DNA of 64,000 nt from Kitasatospora herbaricolor (GTDB lineage Bacteria; Actinomycetota; Actinomycetes; Streptomycetales; Streptomycetaceae), in NCBI RefSeq assembly GCF_030813695.1, contig NZ_JAUSVA010000002.1, forward strand, positions 6,967,501-7,031,500, written 5' to 3'. Below, piece by piece: positions 31,363-39,508 of the stretch. Within the stretch, counting starts at the first letter, position 1. Every line of letters starts with the position of its first letter. The notes beneath the pieces were generated by a model. The model was not told the DNA's origin, made no database searches, and worked only from the letters and a program-made list of their open reading frames with translations. A program made the position numbers and the translations under genes.

Positions 31363-34089
31363 CTGCTCCGCTCCCGAATCGCCTGCGCCGTCGGCGCCGC
31401 ACTGCTCGCCGCCGCAGGCCCGGCCGACGCCGCCGTCACGCCCGCACAGGCGGCCGCCGTCCCGCTCACCCGGTACGTCGACCCCTTCGTCGGCACCGAC
31501 GACAGCACCGCCCCCGACCCGGTGCCCGGCGGATCCGGCGGCAGCACCTACCCCGGGGCGGTCGTCCCCTTCGGCGGGGTGCAGTTCAGCCCCGACACCC
31601 CGACCGCCTCGCCCTCCGGCTACCGGTGGTCCGACAGCTCGGTGGAGTCCTTCAGCCTGACCCACTTCGACGGCGCCGGCTGCCCCAACAACGAGGACCT
31701 GCCGCTGCTCCCGGTGACCGGTGCCCTCACCGCCTCCCCCGGCAGCGCCTGGACGGAGTACGCCTCCGGCCACACCAAGGCCGAGGAGTCCGCCGCCCCC
31801 GGCCGGTACCGGACCAGGCTCGACCGGTACGGCACCGACGTCGAACTGACCGCCACCACCCGCACCGGCATGGGCCGGCTGACCTATCCCGCCACCGACA
31901 CCGCCCGGCTGCTGATCGGCACCGGCCGCAGCGCGACCGGCGACCGGCCCGGAAGCCTGCGGATCGACGGACCCGAGGTGACCGGCAGCGTCACCGCCGG
32001 CGGCTTCTGCGGCTCGTCGAAGACCTATCAGATCTGGTTCGACCTGCGCCTCGACCGCGCGCCGACCGGCTTCGGCACCTGGTCCGGGGCGACCGTCACC
32101 CCCGGTTCGGCCGTCGCCTCGGGCACCGGCACCGGCGGGTACCTCACCTTCGACACGACCGGCGGGCGGAGCGTCCGGTTCAAGGTCGGGCTCAGCTACG
32201 TCAGCGCCGAGGGTGCCCGGCGCAACCTCGACGCGGAGAACCCCGGCTGGGACTTCGACGCCGTCCGCAGGGCCGCCGACGCCGCCTGGAACGAGGTGCT
32301 CGGCCGGGTGCTGGTGAGCGGCGGCCGGGAGAGCGAGCTGCGGAAGTTCTACACGGCGCTCTACCACGTGTTCCAGAGCCCGAACGTGTCCAGTGACGTC
32401 GGTGGTGACTACCGCGGCTTCGACGGGGCCGTGCACCACGCCGACCACCCGGTCTACCAGAACTACTCCGGCTGGGACATCTACCGCTCCTGGGCGGCGC
32501 TGGTCGCCCTGCTCGCGCCGGCCGAGGCGAACGACATCGCCCGGTCGATGGTGCTGGACGGTCAGCAGGGCGGACTGCTGCCCAAGTGGTCGCAGCAGAC
32601 CGACGAGGAGTTCGTGATGACCGGCGACCCCGGCCCGATCGTGATCGCGGGCCTGTACGCCTTCGGCGCACGGGACTTCGACACCACGGCCGCGCTCGCC
32701 CTGATGGAGAGGTCCTCGGCCGGGGGCACCAGCCAGGGCCGCCCGGTCCGCGGCCGGCAGTCCGCCTACACCCGGCTCGGCTACCTCGCCGGGGATCCGT
32801 CCGACTCGCTGGAGTACTCCGCCTCCGACTTCGCGGTGGCGCAGTTCGCCCGGGCGCTGGGGGACGTGGACGCGTACCGCGCCCACATGACCCGCGCCCA
32901 GTGGTGGCGCAACACCTACGGCCAGGACGCCGGCTACGTGCAGCCACGGGACCAGGCCGGCCGGTGGGCCTGGCCGCTGGACCCGGCGAGCGGCCGGGGC
33001 TTCACCGAGGGCAACGCGGCGCAGTACACCTGGACGGTCCCGTACGACTACGCGGGCCTGATCGGGACCATGGGCGGCCGGCACACCGCCCTGCAGCGGC
33101 TGGACCACCACTTCGGCGAGCTGAACGCCGGCCAGAGCCGGCCCTACTACTACATCGGCAACGAGCCGGAGCACGGCGTGCCCTGGGCCTACAACTTCGC
33201 CCGCCGGCCGGCCGGGGCCGCCGACGCCGTCCGCCGGGTGGCGGCCGAGTCCTTCGGCACCGGCCCGGGCGGCCTGCCGGGCAACGACGACCTCGGCGCC
33301 ACCTCGGCCTGGTACGTCTGGGCCGCGCTCGGGATGTACCCGGTCACGCCGGGCGCCGACACCCTCGCCCTGCACGGGCCGCTCTTCCCGGCGGCGCTGG
33401 TCAGGCGCCCGGGCGGCGACATCGCCATCACCGCCACCGGCGGCGGCCGCTACGTCCAGGGGCTGACGGTCGACCGGGCGGCCACCACCCACAGCTACCT
33501 GCGCTACCCGGACCTCGCCGGCGGGGCCGCGCTGGAGTACACCATGGGCGGCGCACCCGGCGCGCGCTGGGGCACCGGCGCCGACGACGTGCCGCCCTCC
33601 TTCCCCGACGGCGCGCCGGCCGTCCCCGCCGCGCCCGAGCGCGGCCCGGACCTCGCGCTCGGCGCCGCCGCCACCGGCTCCGCGCCCTGCCCCGGCGGCG
33701 GACCGGCCGAGCGCGCCTTCGACGGCGCGCTCGGCAGCGCGGCCGGCTGGTGCTCCGCGGAGCCGGACCCGTGGCTGCGGGCCGACCTCGGCGCCGTCCG
33801 CACGGTCTCCGCCTTCGTGGTCGCCCACGCGGGCCTGGGCGGCGAGAGCACCGGCCGCAACACCGCCGCCTTCCGGATCGACACCAGCACCGACGGCGTC
33901 GACTGGAGCCCGGCCGTCGCCGCCACCGGCTCCCGGGCCAGCCGCACCGAGCACACCGTCCCGCCCCGCCCGGCCCGGTACGTGCGGCTGCGGGTCGACG
34001 TCACCGCCGACGCCCCGGCCGGCGGCGACCCGGAGCCGGCCCGGATCCAGGAGCTGGAGGTGTACGGCGACGGGCCCGGTCCGCGCTGA
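31363..34089 (+). CDS. Secreted GH92 alpha-mannosidase-family enzyme with C-terminal F5/8-type (CBM32-like) domain
   Basis: About 908 aa if started at the CTG at 31363, giving a signal peptide (LRSRIACAVGAALLAAAGPADA). The frame has no ATG, GTG or TTG between a stop at 31333-31335 and the conserved YVDPFVGTDDSTAPDPVPGGSGG N terminus; the next GTG (31522) would cut into the domain. GH92 motifs: GAVVPFGGVQFSPDTP, GWDIYRSW, the catalytic E601 in YYIGNEPEHGVPWAY, and GNDDLGATSAWYVWAALGMYPV. Residues ~760-908 are a discoidin-like domain. GH92 are Ca-dependent exo-alpha-mannosidases. The unusual start is either a rare CTG or a sequence error. Confidence 0.85.
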   Translation: MLRSRIACAVGAALLAAAGPADAAVTPAQAAAVPLTRYVDPFVGTDDSTAPDPVPGGSGGSTYPGAVVPFGGVQFSPDTPTASPSGYRWSDSSVESFSLTHFDGAGCPNNEDLPLLPVTGALTASPGSAWTEYASGHTKAEESAAPGRYRTRLDRYGTDVELTATTRTGMGRLTYPATDTARLLIGTGRSATGDRPGSLRIDGPEVTGSVTAGGFCGSSKTYQIWFDLRLDRAPTGFGTWSGATVTPGSAVASGTGTGGYLTFDTTGGRSVRFKVGLSYVSAEGARRNLDAENPGWDFDAVRRAADAAWNEVLGRVLVSGGRESELRKFYTALYHVFQSPNVSSDVGGDYRGFDGAVHHADHPVYQNYSGWDIYRSWAALVALLAPAEANDIARSMVLDGQQGGLLPKWSQQTDEEFVMTGDPGPIVIAGLYAFGARDFDTTAALALMERSSAGGTSQGRPVRGRQSAYTRLGYLAGDPSDSLEYSASDFAVAQFARALGDVDAYRAHMTRAQWWRNTYGQDAGYVQPRDQAGRWAWPLDPASGRGFTEGNAAQYTWTVPYDYAGLIGTMGGRHTALQRLDHHFGELNAGQSRPYYYIGNEPEHGVPWAYNFARRPAGAADAVRRVAAESFGTGPGGLPGNDDLGATSAWYVWAALGMYPVTPGADTLALHGPLFPAALVRRPGGDIAITATGGGRYVQGLTVDRAATTHSYLRYPDLAGGAALEYTMGGAPGARWGTGADDVPPSFPDGAPAVPAAPERGPDLALGAAATGSAPCPGGGPAERAFDGALGSAAGWCSAEPDPWLRADLGAVRTVSAFVVAHAGLGGESTGRNTAAFRIDTSTDGVDWSPAVAATGSRASRTEHTVPPRPARYVRLRVDVTADAPAGGDPEPARIQELEVYGDGPGPR

Positions 34090-34101
34090 GGCGCCGCGCC
34101 G

Positions 34102-35910
34102 TCAGAACCGCCAGACCAGCGGCACCACCGTCAGCGTGACGACCAGGAACCAGCCCAGCACCGGCAGGCCGTACCGCCAGTAGTCCCCGAACCGGTAGCC
34201 GCCCGCGCCCATCACCATCATGTTCGCGGGCGTCGCCACCGGGGTCAGGACGGCGGCCGCCGCGGCCACCGCCACGCACATCAGCAGCGGCTGGACGGAG
34301 ACGCCGGCGTCCTGCGCCGCCGAGACCGCGATCGGCACCACGATCAGGGCGGTGGCCATGTTGCTGACGAACTGCCCGAGCACGGCGGTGAGCAGGAAGA
34401 CCCCGAGCAGCAGCAGGTGGCCGTTGCCACCGGCCGCCCGGACGACCAGGTGCGCGATGTCGTCGGCGGCGCCCGAGCGCTGGATCGCGACCGACAGCGG
34501 GAACAGCCCGCCGACGATGACCACGGTGGTCCAGGAGATCCCCTGGTAGGCCTGCTCGGGCGTCAGCACCCGCAGCAGCACCACGGCGAGCGCCGCCAGC
34601 AGGCCCGCCACGGCGGCGGGCACGGCGCCGGTGGCGAGCAGCAGCACCATGCCGGCCAGCACGGCCAGGGCCCGCCGGGCGGGCGCCCCGGGCGGTGCCA
34701 GCTGCGCCTTGACCTCGGCGGCGGAGTCGACCACCAGGACGTCCGCGGCGGGCTCCAGCCCCCGGTCCAGCGCCTGCCAGCCGCCCTGCACCAGCAGGGT
34801 GTCACCGGCCCGCAGGGCGGCCCGTTCGGGGCCGGCCTCCCGCCCCGAGCGGTGGACGGCGAGGATCACCAAGTCCCCGTCTGCGGTGGCCATCCCGGGG
34901 AAGACCCGCTCCCCGATCAGGGTGGAGCGGGGGCTGACCACCACCTCGACCAGCCCGCTGTCCCGGTTGACCAGCACGTCCGCCAGGTGCTCGCGCAGCG
35001 GCGCGGGCAGGTGCCCGAGCCCGTACGCGGCGGCGAACTCCTCGGTCGCGGCGCGCTCCCCGCGGACGATCAGGATGTCGCCGGCCTGCAGGGCCCCGTC
35101 CCCGCGCGGATCGTGCCCGTCGGCGGTGAGCGCGCCGACCACGGCCAGCCCGGCCGGCGCGCCCGCGGTCAGCTCCTCGGCGGCCAGCCCGACGGCCCCG
35201 GAGCCGGCCGGCACCTGCAGGCTCGCCGCGCCCTGCTCCAGCCCGTAGTGGGCGATCAGGGTCCGGGCGTGCCGGCTCAGGTCGGACGGGATGCAGCCAG
35301 GGGTGCGCCGCGGCAGCAGCCGGTGCCCGAACAGCACCGTCAGCCCGACCGTCCCGGCCAGCACCGGCAGGCCCACCACGGTGAAGTCGAAGAAGCCGAA
35401 CGGATGCCCGCCGCTCTCGGCCGCCGCCTCCGAGGCGATCACGTTGATCGGGGAGCCGATCAGCAGCAGCAGCGACCCGGCGTGCCCGGCGTACACGAGC
35501 GGCAGCACCAGCCGGGAGGGCGGCAGTCCGGCCCGGGTGGCCAGCATGACCACCAGCGGCAGCAGCGCCGCCACCGCCCCCGTGACGGTGATCAGCGCGG
35601 TCAGCCCGGCGGCGGGCAGCATGGCCAGCACGACCAGCCGGGCCGGCCCGCCGCCGCGCCCGCTCAGCCGCCGCCCGGCCCAGGCGGTCAGCCCGGTGGC
35701 CTGCAGCGCCGCGCTCACCACGAACAGGGCGGCGACGAAGGTCACCACCGGGTCGCCGAAGCCGGCGAAGACCTCCCCGGCGTCCAGCACGCCGGTGGCG
35801 TACAGCACCAGCGCCGAGCCGAACGCGACGGCCTCCACCGGCAGCCGGTTCCACACGAAGAGCACGATCACGGCCGCGAGGACGGTCAGGCAGACGGCGG
35901 CATCGCTCAT
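34102..35910 (-). CDS. SLC13/DASS-type anion transporter with two TrkA-C domains
   Basis: 602 aa from ATG after GGGGGGAC. The membrane part begins VCLTVLAAVIVLFVWNRLPVEAVAFGSALVLYATGVL and has the DASS/ArsB-like SPINVIAS segment; the second half includes QFVSNMATALIVVPIA and the PVATPANMMVMGAGGY motif. Two soluble TrkA-C (RCK-C) domains sit between the halves (~215-395: EVVVSPRSTLIGERVF, AGDTLLVQGGW). Family members move di/tricarboxylates or sulfate with sodium. Last gene of a pepA-abgT-DASS operon on the minus strand (44-nt gap). Confidence 0.88.
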   Translation of the reverse strand: MSDAAVCLTVLAAVIVLFVWNRLPVEAVAFGSALVLYATGVLDAGEVFAGFGDPVVTFVAALFVVSAALQATGLTAWAGRRLSGRGGGPARLVVLAMLPAAGLTALITVTGAVAALLPLVVMLATRAGLPPSRLVLPLVYAGHAGSLLLLIGSPINVIASEAAAESGGHPFGFFDFTVVGLPVLAGTVGLTVLFGHRLLPRRTPGCIPSDLSRHARTLIAHYGLEQGAASLQVPAGSGAVGLAAEELTAGAPAGLAVVGALTADGHDPRGDGALQAGDILIVRGERAATEEFAAAYGLGHLPAPLREHLADVLVNRDSGLVEVVVSPRSTLIGERVFPGMATADGDLVILAVHRSGREAGPERAALRAGDTLLVQGGWQALDRGLEPAADVLVVDSAAEVKAQLAPPGAPARRALAVLAGMVLLLATGAVPAAVAGLLAALAVVLLRVLTPEQAYQGISWTTVVIVGGLFPLSVAIQRSGAADDIAHLVVRAAGGNGHLLLLGVFLLTAVLGQFVSNMATALIVVPIAVSAAQDAGVSVQPLLMCVAVAAAAAVLTPVATPANMMVMGAGGYRFGDYWRYGLPVLGWFLVVTLTVVPLVWRF

Positions 35911-35954
35911 GGCGTCACGTCCCCCCGCGGCGCCCTGCTCCGGCCGGCCACGCC

Positions 35955-37601
35955 CTAGGCGTCGACCGGCGCGCCCGGTCCGAGCGGGATGCCGATCAGG
36001 TACCAGACGACGAAGAGGACGACCCAGGCGACCGCCACCAGGATCGCGTACGGCATCATCAGCGACACCACGGTCCCGACGCCGGACTTCTTCTTGTACT
36101 TCTGGGTGAGCAGGACGATGAACGGCAGGTACACCATCAGCGGGGTGATCACGTTCGGGGGCGAGTCGCCGATCCGGTAGGCCGCCAGCACGGTCTGCGG
36201 GGCGATGCCCAGGCGCAGGAAGAGCGGGACGAACACCGGCGCCAGGATCGCCCACTTGGGGATCACCCCGGGGATGATCAGGTCCAGGATCAGGGTGACC
36301 AGGATGAGGCCCAGCAGCAGCCAGAGCGGCCCGACGTCGATGCCCTCCAGGACGTCCGCCAGTTTGACGGCGGCGATCGTCGCCATGTTGCTGTAGTTGA
36401 AGTAGGCGATGAACTGGGCGATGATCAACAACAGGAAGATCAGCCCGCCGAGGCCCGCGAAGGTCTTGGTGATGGCCTCCATCGCGGCGCTGGTGCCCCG
36501 CAGCGTGTTGGCCCCGGCGCCGTAGCAGAGGCCGGCGACCAGGAACAGCAGCATGATGATGAAGATCAGCGCGTCCATGAACGGCGAGTCGTCGAACAGG
36601 CTGCCGGTCTCCGGGTTGCGCAGCGGCGCCCCCGGGACGAAGGAGAGCAGCGAGACCGCCACCGCCACCACCAGCAGGCCGTAGAGCGCGTACCGCAGGC
36701 CGCGGCCCTCCGCCTCGACGCTGATCTCGGCCTCGGTGACGTCCTCGACCTCCGGCACCTCGGTGTAGGCACCCAGCCGGGGTTCGACCATCCGTTCGGT
36801 GATCACGGTGATGACGACGGCGAGGAACAGCGTCGAGGCGATGCCGAAGTAGAGGTTGGCGGTGAGGTTGATCGACTCGCCGGGCTTGACCAGCGCGACC
36901 GCCTCGTTGGTGATCTCGGTGATGATCCCGTCGACCGGGGTGATCAGGACGTTCACGCCGAATGCCGCGCCGACGCCCGCGAAGGCGGCGGCCAGGCCCG
37001 CCAGCGGATGGCGCCCGACGCTCATGAAGGCCACCGCGCCCAGCGGGATCAGCACCAGGTAGCCGGCGTCCGAGGCGATGCTGGACAGGATGCCGAGCAG
37101 CACGATGATGAAGGTCAGGCTGCCCGGCGGGGCCACCCGGACGAGCTTGCGGATCAGCGCGCCGATCAGGCCGGCCTCCTCGGCGAGGCCCACCCCGACC
37201 ATCGCGACCAGGATCACCGCGACCACGCCGAAGTTGGTGAAGTTGGTGGTCGCCGACGTGAAGATGAACCTGACGCCGTCCCCGGTCAGCAGGCTCTCGA
37301 TCTTCGTGGTCTCCTGGTGGATCTCGTACGGGTGGTCGTAGTTCGAGACCGGCGGCACCTGGTTGGACGGGTAGTCGGTGCCTCCGTCGTACACCTCGTG
37401 CACGGGGACGGGCGCCGGCTCGGCGGCGTCGTAGGTGACCGAGACGTCGAAGGCGGCCAGGATCGCCGAGAGCACGATCACCAGGGCGCAGAGCCCGATG
37501 AAGATCATCGCCGGGTGCGGGACCTTGTTGCCGATCTTCTCGATGCCGTCCAGCATCCGCTGCCCGCGGGTCCGGCCCGCTGGCACCGCCTCACCGCTCA
37601 T
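35955..37601 (-). CDS. abgT: AbgT-family transporter (p-aminobenzoyl-glutamate type)
   Basis: 548 aa integral membrane protein. It begins GIEKIGNKVPHPAMIFIGLCALVIVLSAILA and carries AbgT-family segments SSIASDAGYLVLIPLGAVAFMSVGRHP, FGVNVLITPVDGIITEITNEA, and the C-terminal AYRIGDSPPNVITPLMVYLPFIVLLTQKYKKKSG. AbgT members import p-aminobenzoyl-glutamate or export sulfonamides. The gene overlaps the end of pepA by 11 nt, so a peptide or pABA-Glu transporter is coupled to an aminopeptidase. Confidence 0.92.
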   Translation of the reverse strand: MSGEAVPAGRTRGQRMLDGIEKIGNKVPHPAMIFIGLCALVIVLSAILAAFDVSVTYDAAEPAPVPVHEVYDGGTDYPSNQVPPVSNYDHPYEIHQETTKIESLLTGDGVRFIFTSATTNFTNFGVVAVILVAMVGVGLAEEAGLIGALIRKLVRVAPPGSLTFIIVLLGILSSIASDAGYLVLIPLGAVAFMSVGRHPLAGLAAAFAGVGAAFGVNVLITPVDGIITEITNEAVALVKPGESINLTANLYFGIASTLFLAVVITVITERMVEPRLGAYTEVPEVEDVTEAEISVEAEGRGLRYALYGLLVVAVAVSLLSFVPGAPLRNPETGSLFDDSPFMDALIFIIMLLFLVAGLCYGAGANTLRGTSAAMEAITKTFAGLGGLIFLLLIIAQFIAYFNYSNMATIAAVKLADVLEGIDVGPLWLLLGLILVTLILDLIIPGVIPKWAILAPVFVPLFLRLGIAPQTVLAAYRIGDSPPNVITPLMVYLPFIVLLTQKYKKKSGVGTVVSLMMPYAILVAVAWVVLFVVWYLIGIPLGPGAPVDA

Positions 37602-39171
37602 CGCGGGCCGCCTCTCCGCCCTCGCCGGAGCCCGGCTCGGGGCGCCCGGGCGGGGTGAAGCCCAGCAGGAACTCCGCCAGCAGCCGCGCCCCGAACCCGG
37701 TGCAGCCCTTGGGCCGCCAGCCGGTCGCACGGTCGTTCTGGGCCGGCCCGGCGATGTCGAGGTGCGCCCACGGCGCCCCGGCGACGAAGTCCTCCAGGAA
37801 CAGCGCGGCATGGATGGCGCCGCCGTTCGGACCGCCCATGTTCTTGACGTCGGCCACGTCCGAGTCCAGCTCCGCCCGGTACCGCCGGGCCAGCGGCAGC
37901 TGCCAGGCCGGCTCGTCGGTCGCCCGGGCCGCCGCCAGCACCTGTTCCACCAGCGGCCGGCGGTTGCCGAACACCCCGGCGATCTCCGCGCCCAGCGCGC
38001 GCATCGCGGCGCCGGTGAGGGTGGCGATGTCCACGATCGCGTCGGTGGGCTCCTCGGTCGCCAGCACCAGCGCGTCCGCCATGATCAGGCGGCCCTCCGC
38101 GTCCGTGTTGATCACCTCGACCGTGGTGCCGCCGCGGATCGACAGCACGTCACCGAGCTTGGTGGCGGTGCCCGAGGGCATGTTGTCCGTGCACATCAGG
38201 TACCCGGTCACGGCCGTCGGGCAGTCCAGCTCCCGGAGCACCGACATCGCCGCCAGGATCGCCCCGGCCCCCGACATGTCGTTCTTCATCGTCGCGTGCA
38301 CCGCGTCGGCGGGCTTGAGACTGATCCCGCCGGAGTCGTACATCACGCCCTTGCCGACCAGCGTGACCCGGGCCGCTCCGTCGCCGGCCGGGCCCGCGCC
38401 CGCCGGGGTGTAGCGCAGCTTGATCATCCGGGCCGGGTCGGCACTGCCGGCGTTGACCCCCAGCAGACCGCCGCAGCCCATCGCCACCAGCTGCGCCTGG
38501 TCGAACACCTCGGCGGTCAGGCCGGTGTCCGCGGCCAGGCCGCTCGCGACCTCCGCCAGCACCGCGGCGGTCAGCAGGCTCGGCGGCGAGTTCGCCAGGT
38601 CACGGGCCAGCATGGTGGCCCGCGCGAACAGCAGGCCGCGCCGCGCGCCCCGCTCGGCCTCCGCCACGTCCGGCCCGGGCACCAGCAGCGTCAGCGCCAC
38701 CACCGGGACGGCCTGCGGCGAGCGCTTCAGCACCTCGAAGCGGTAGCGCGCCAGCAGTACACCCTCCACCAGCGCCTGCGCGGCCGCCGCCGGAGCCACC
38801 CCGGATCCCACCGGCAGCAGCAGCGCCAGCCGGCCCTCCTGGGCGGCCGCCCCGGCGAACGCCGCTCCGGCGTCCCGCAGGGCGGTGGGGTCCAGCGCCT
38901 CCGGCGCGCCGGTGCCGAACACCACCAGCGGCGGGCCGTCGCCGGTGCCGGCCAGCAGCCCCGCCGTGCCCGCCTCGCCGGTGAGCCCGGCCGCCGCCAG
39001 CTGCTCCCGGCCCGCACCCAGCTCGGACGGTACGTCCCCCTCGGCCGGCAGCGGTACGCCCAGCAGGCCGTGACCGCCCGCGCCCGGCGCACCTCCGGAC
39101 GCGGCCACCAGCACCTCCGGCGGCCGCGCCCAGGAAGGGATCGGGTCGAACCGGTCCCGAAGGTCTGCCAT
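37591..39171 (-). CDS. pepA: Leucyl (cytosol) aminopeptidase, M17
   Basis: 526 aa. The C-terminal catalytic domain is complete: GKGVMYDSGGISLKPA with the active-site lysine, MKNDMSGAG metal ligands, and the signature VINTDAEGRLIMADAL. The variable N-terminal macro-like domain (1-~190) is Ala/Gly-rich. It removes N-terminal residues from peptides using two metal ions. First gene of the pepA-abgT-DASS operon; it may process peptides or pABA-glutamate-like substrates brought in by AbgT (inference). Confidence 0.94.
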   Translation of the reverse strand: MADLRDRFDPIPSWARPPEVLVAASGGAPGAGGHGLLGVPLPAEGDVPSELGAGREQLAAAGLTGEAGTAGLLAGTGDGPPLVVFGTGAPEALDPTALRDAGAAFAGAAAQEGRLALLLPVGSGVAPAAAAQALVEGVLLARYRFEVLKRSPQAVPVVALTLLVPGPDVAEAERGARRGLLFARATMLARDLANSPPSLLTAAVLAEVASGLAADTGLTAEVFDQAQLVAMGCGGLLGVNAGSADPARMIKLRYTPAGAGPAGDGAARVTLVGKGVMYDSGGISLKPADAVHATMKNDMSGAGAILAAMSVLRELDCPTAVTGYLMCTDNMPSGTATKLGDVLSIRGGTTVEVINTDAEGRLIMADALVLATEEPTDAIVDIATLTGAAMRALGAEIAGVFGNRRPLVEQVLAAARATDEPAWQLPLARRYRAELDSDVADVKNMGGPNGGAIHAALFLEDFVAGAPWAHLDIAGPAQNDRATGWRPKGCTGFGARLLAEFLLGFTPPGRPEPGSGEGGEAARDER

Positions 39172-39508
39172 TCCCTGCTCCTCTCGTCCTCCCCGGGCCG
39201 CCCGCCGGCGGGCTGACTCGTCGCAGCGGAGGAGAACCCAGACTCCTCACACTTCGGCCCGCTCCGCCCGCCGGACGGCCCTTGTCTGGGCCGGGCGGGT
39301 GAGCCTCGTCCGGCACCCGGACGACCCGCCGCCCTGCCGCCCCGGGCGGTGTCCCGGAACCGGCCGGGAGGGCCTGGGCGCGGCTGCGGCCGCGGGGCCG
39401 AGACGCGGCGACGCACCAGCGATTCGTACCGGGCGACCGCCCTCCCGCTCTGCCATGGTGGGGGAAAGGACCACCACGGATCAGGTACGGCTGCCGGGAG
39501 GTTTCACG
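39172..39508. other. 337-bp divergent intergenic region pepA / PP2C
   Basis: Very GC-rich spacer between divergent genes. I see no convincing promoter pair, palindrome or small gene. If the alternative ATG at 39455 is used for the PP2C gene, the gap shrinks to 283 bp. Confidence 0.4.

Noticed and set aside
31188..32396. Frame starting GTG at 31188/31332 over the GH92 N terminus
   Set aside because: Arg-rich shadow; the GH92 conserved sequence is in a different frame.
31363..34089. GH92 as part of the xyloglucan locus
   Set aside because: Mannosidase family, separated by a terminator and two unrelated genes, and no LacI-type site upstream.
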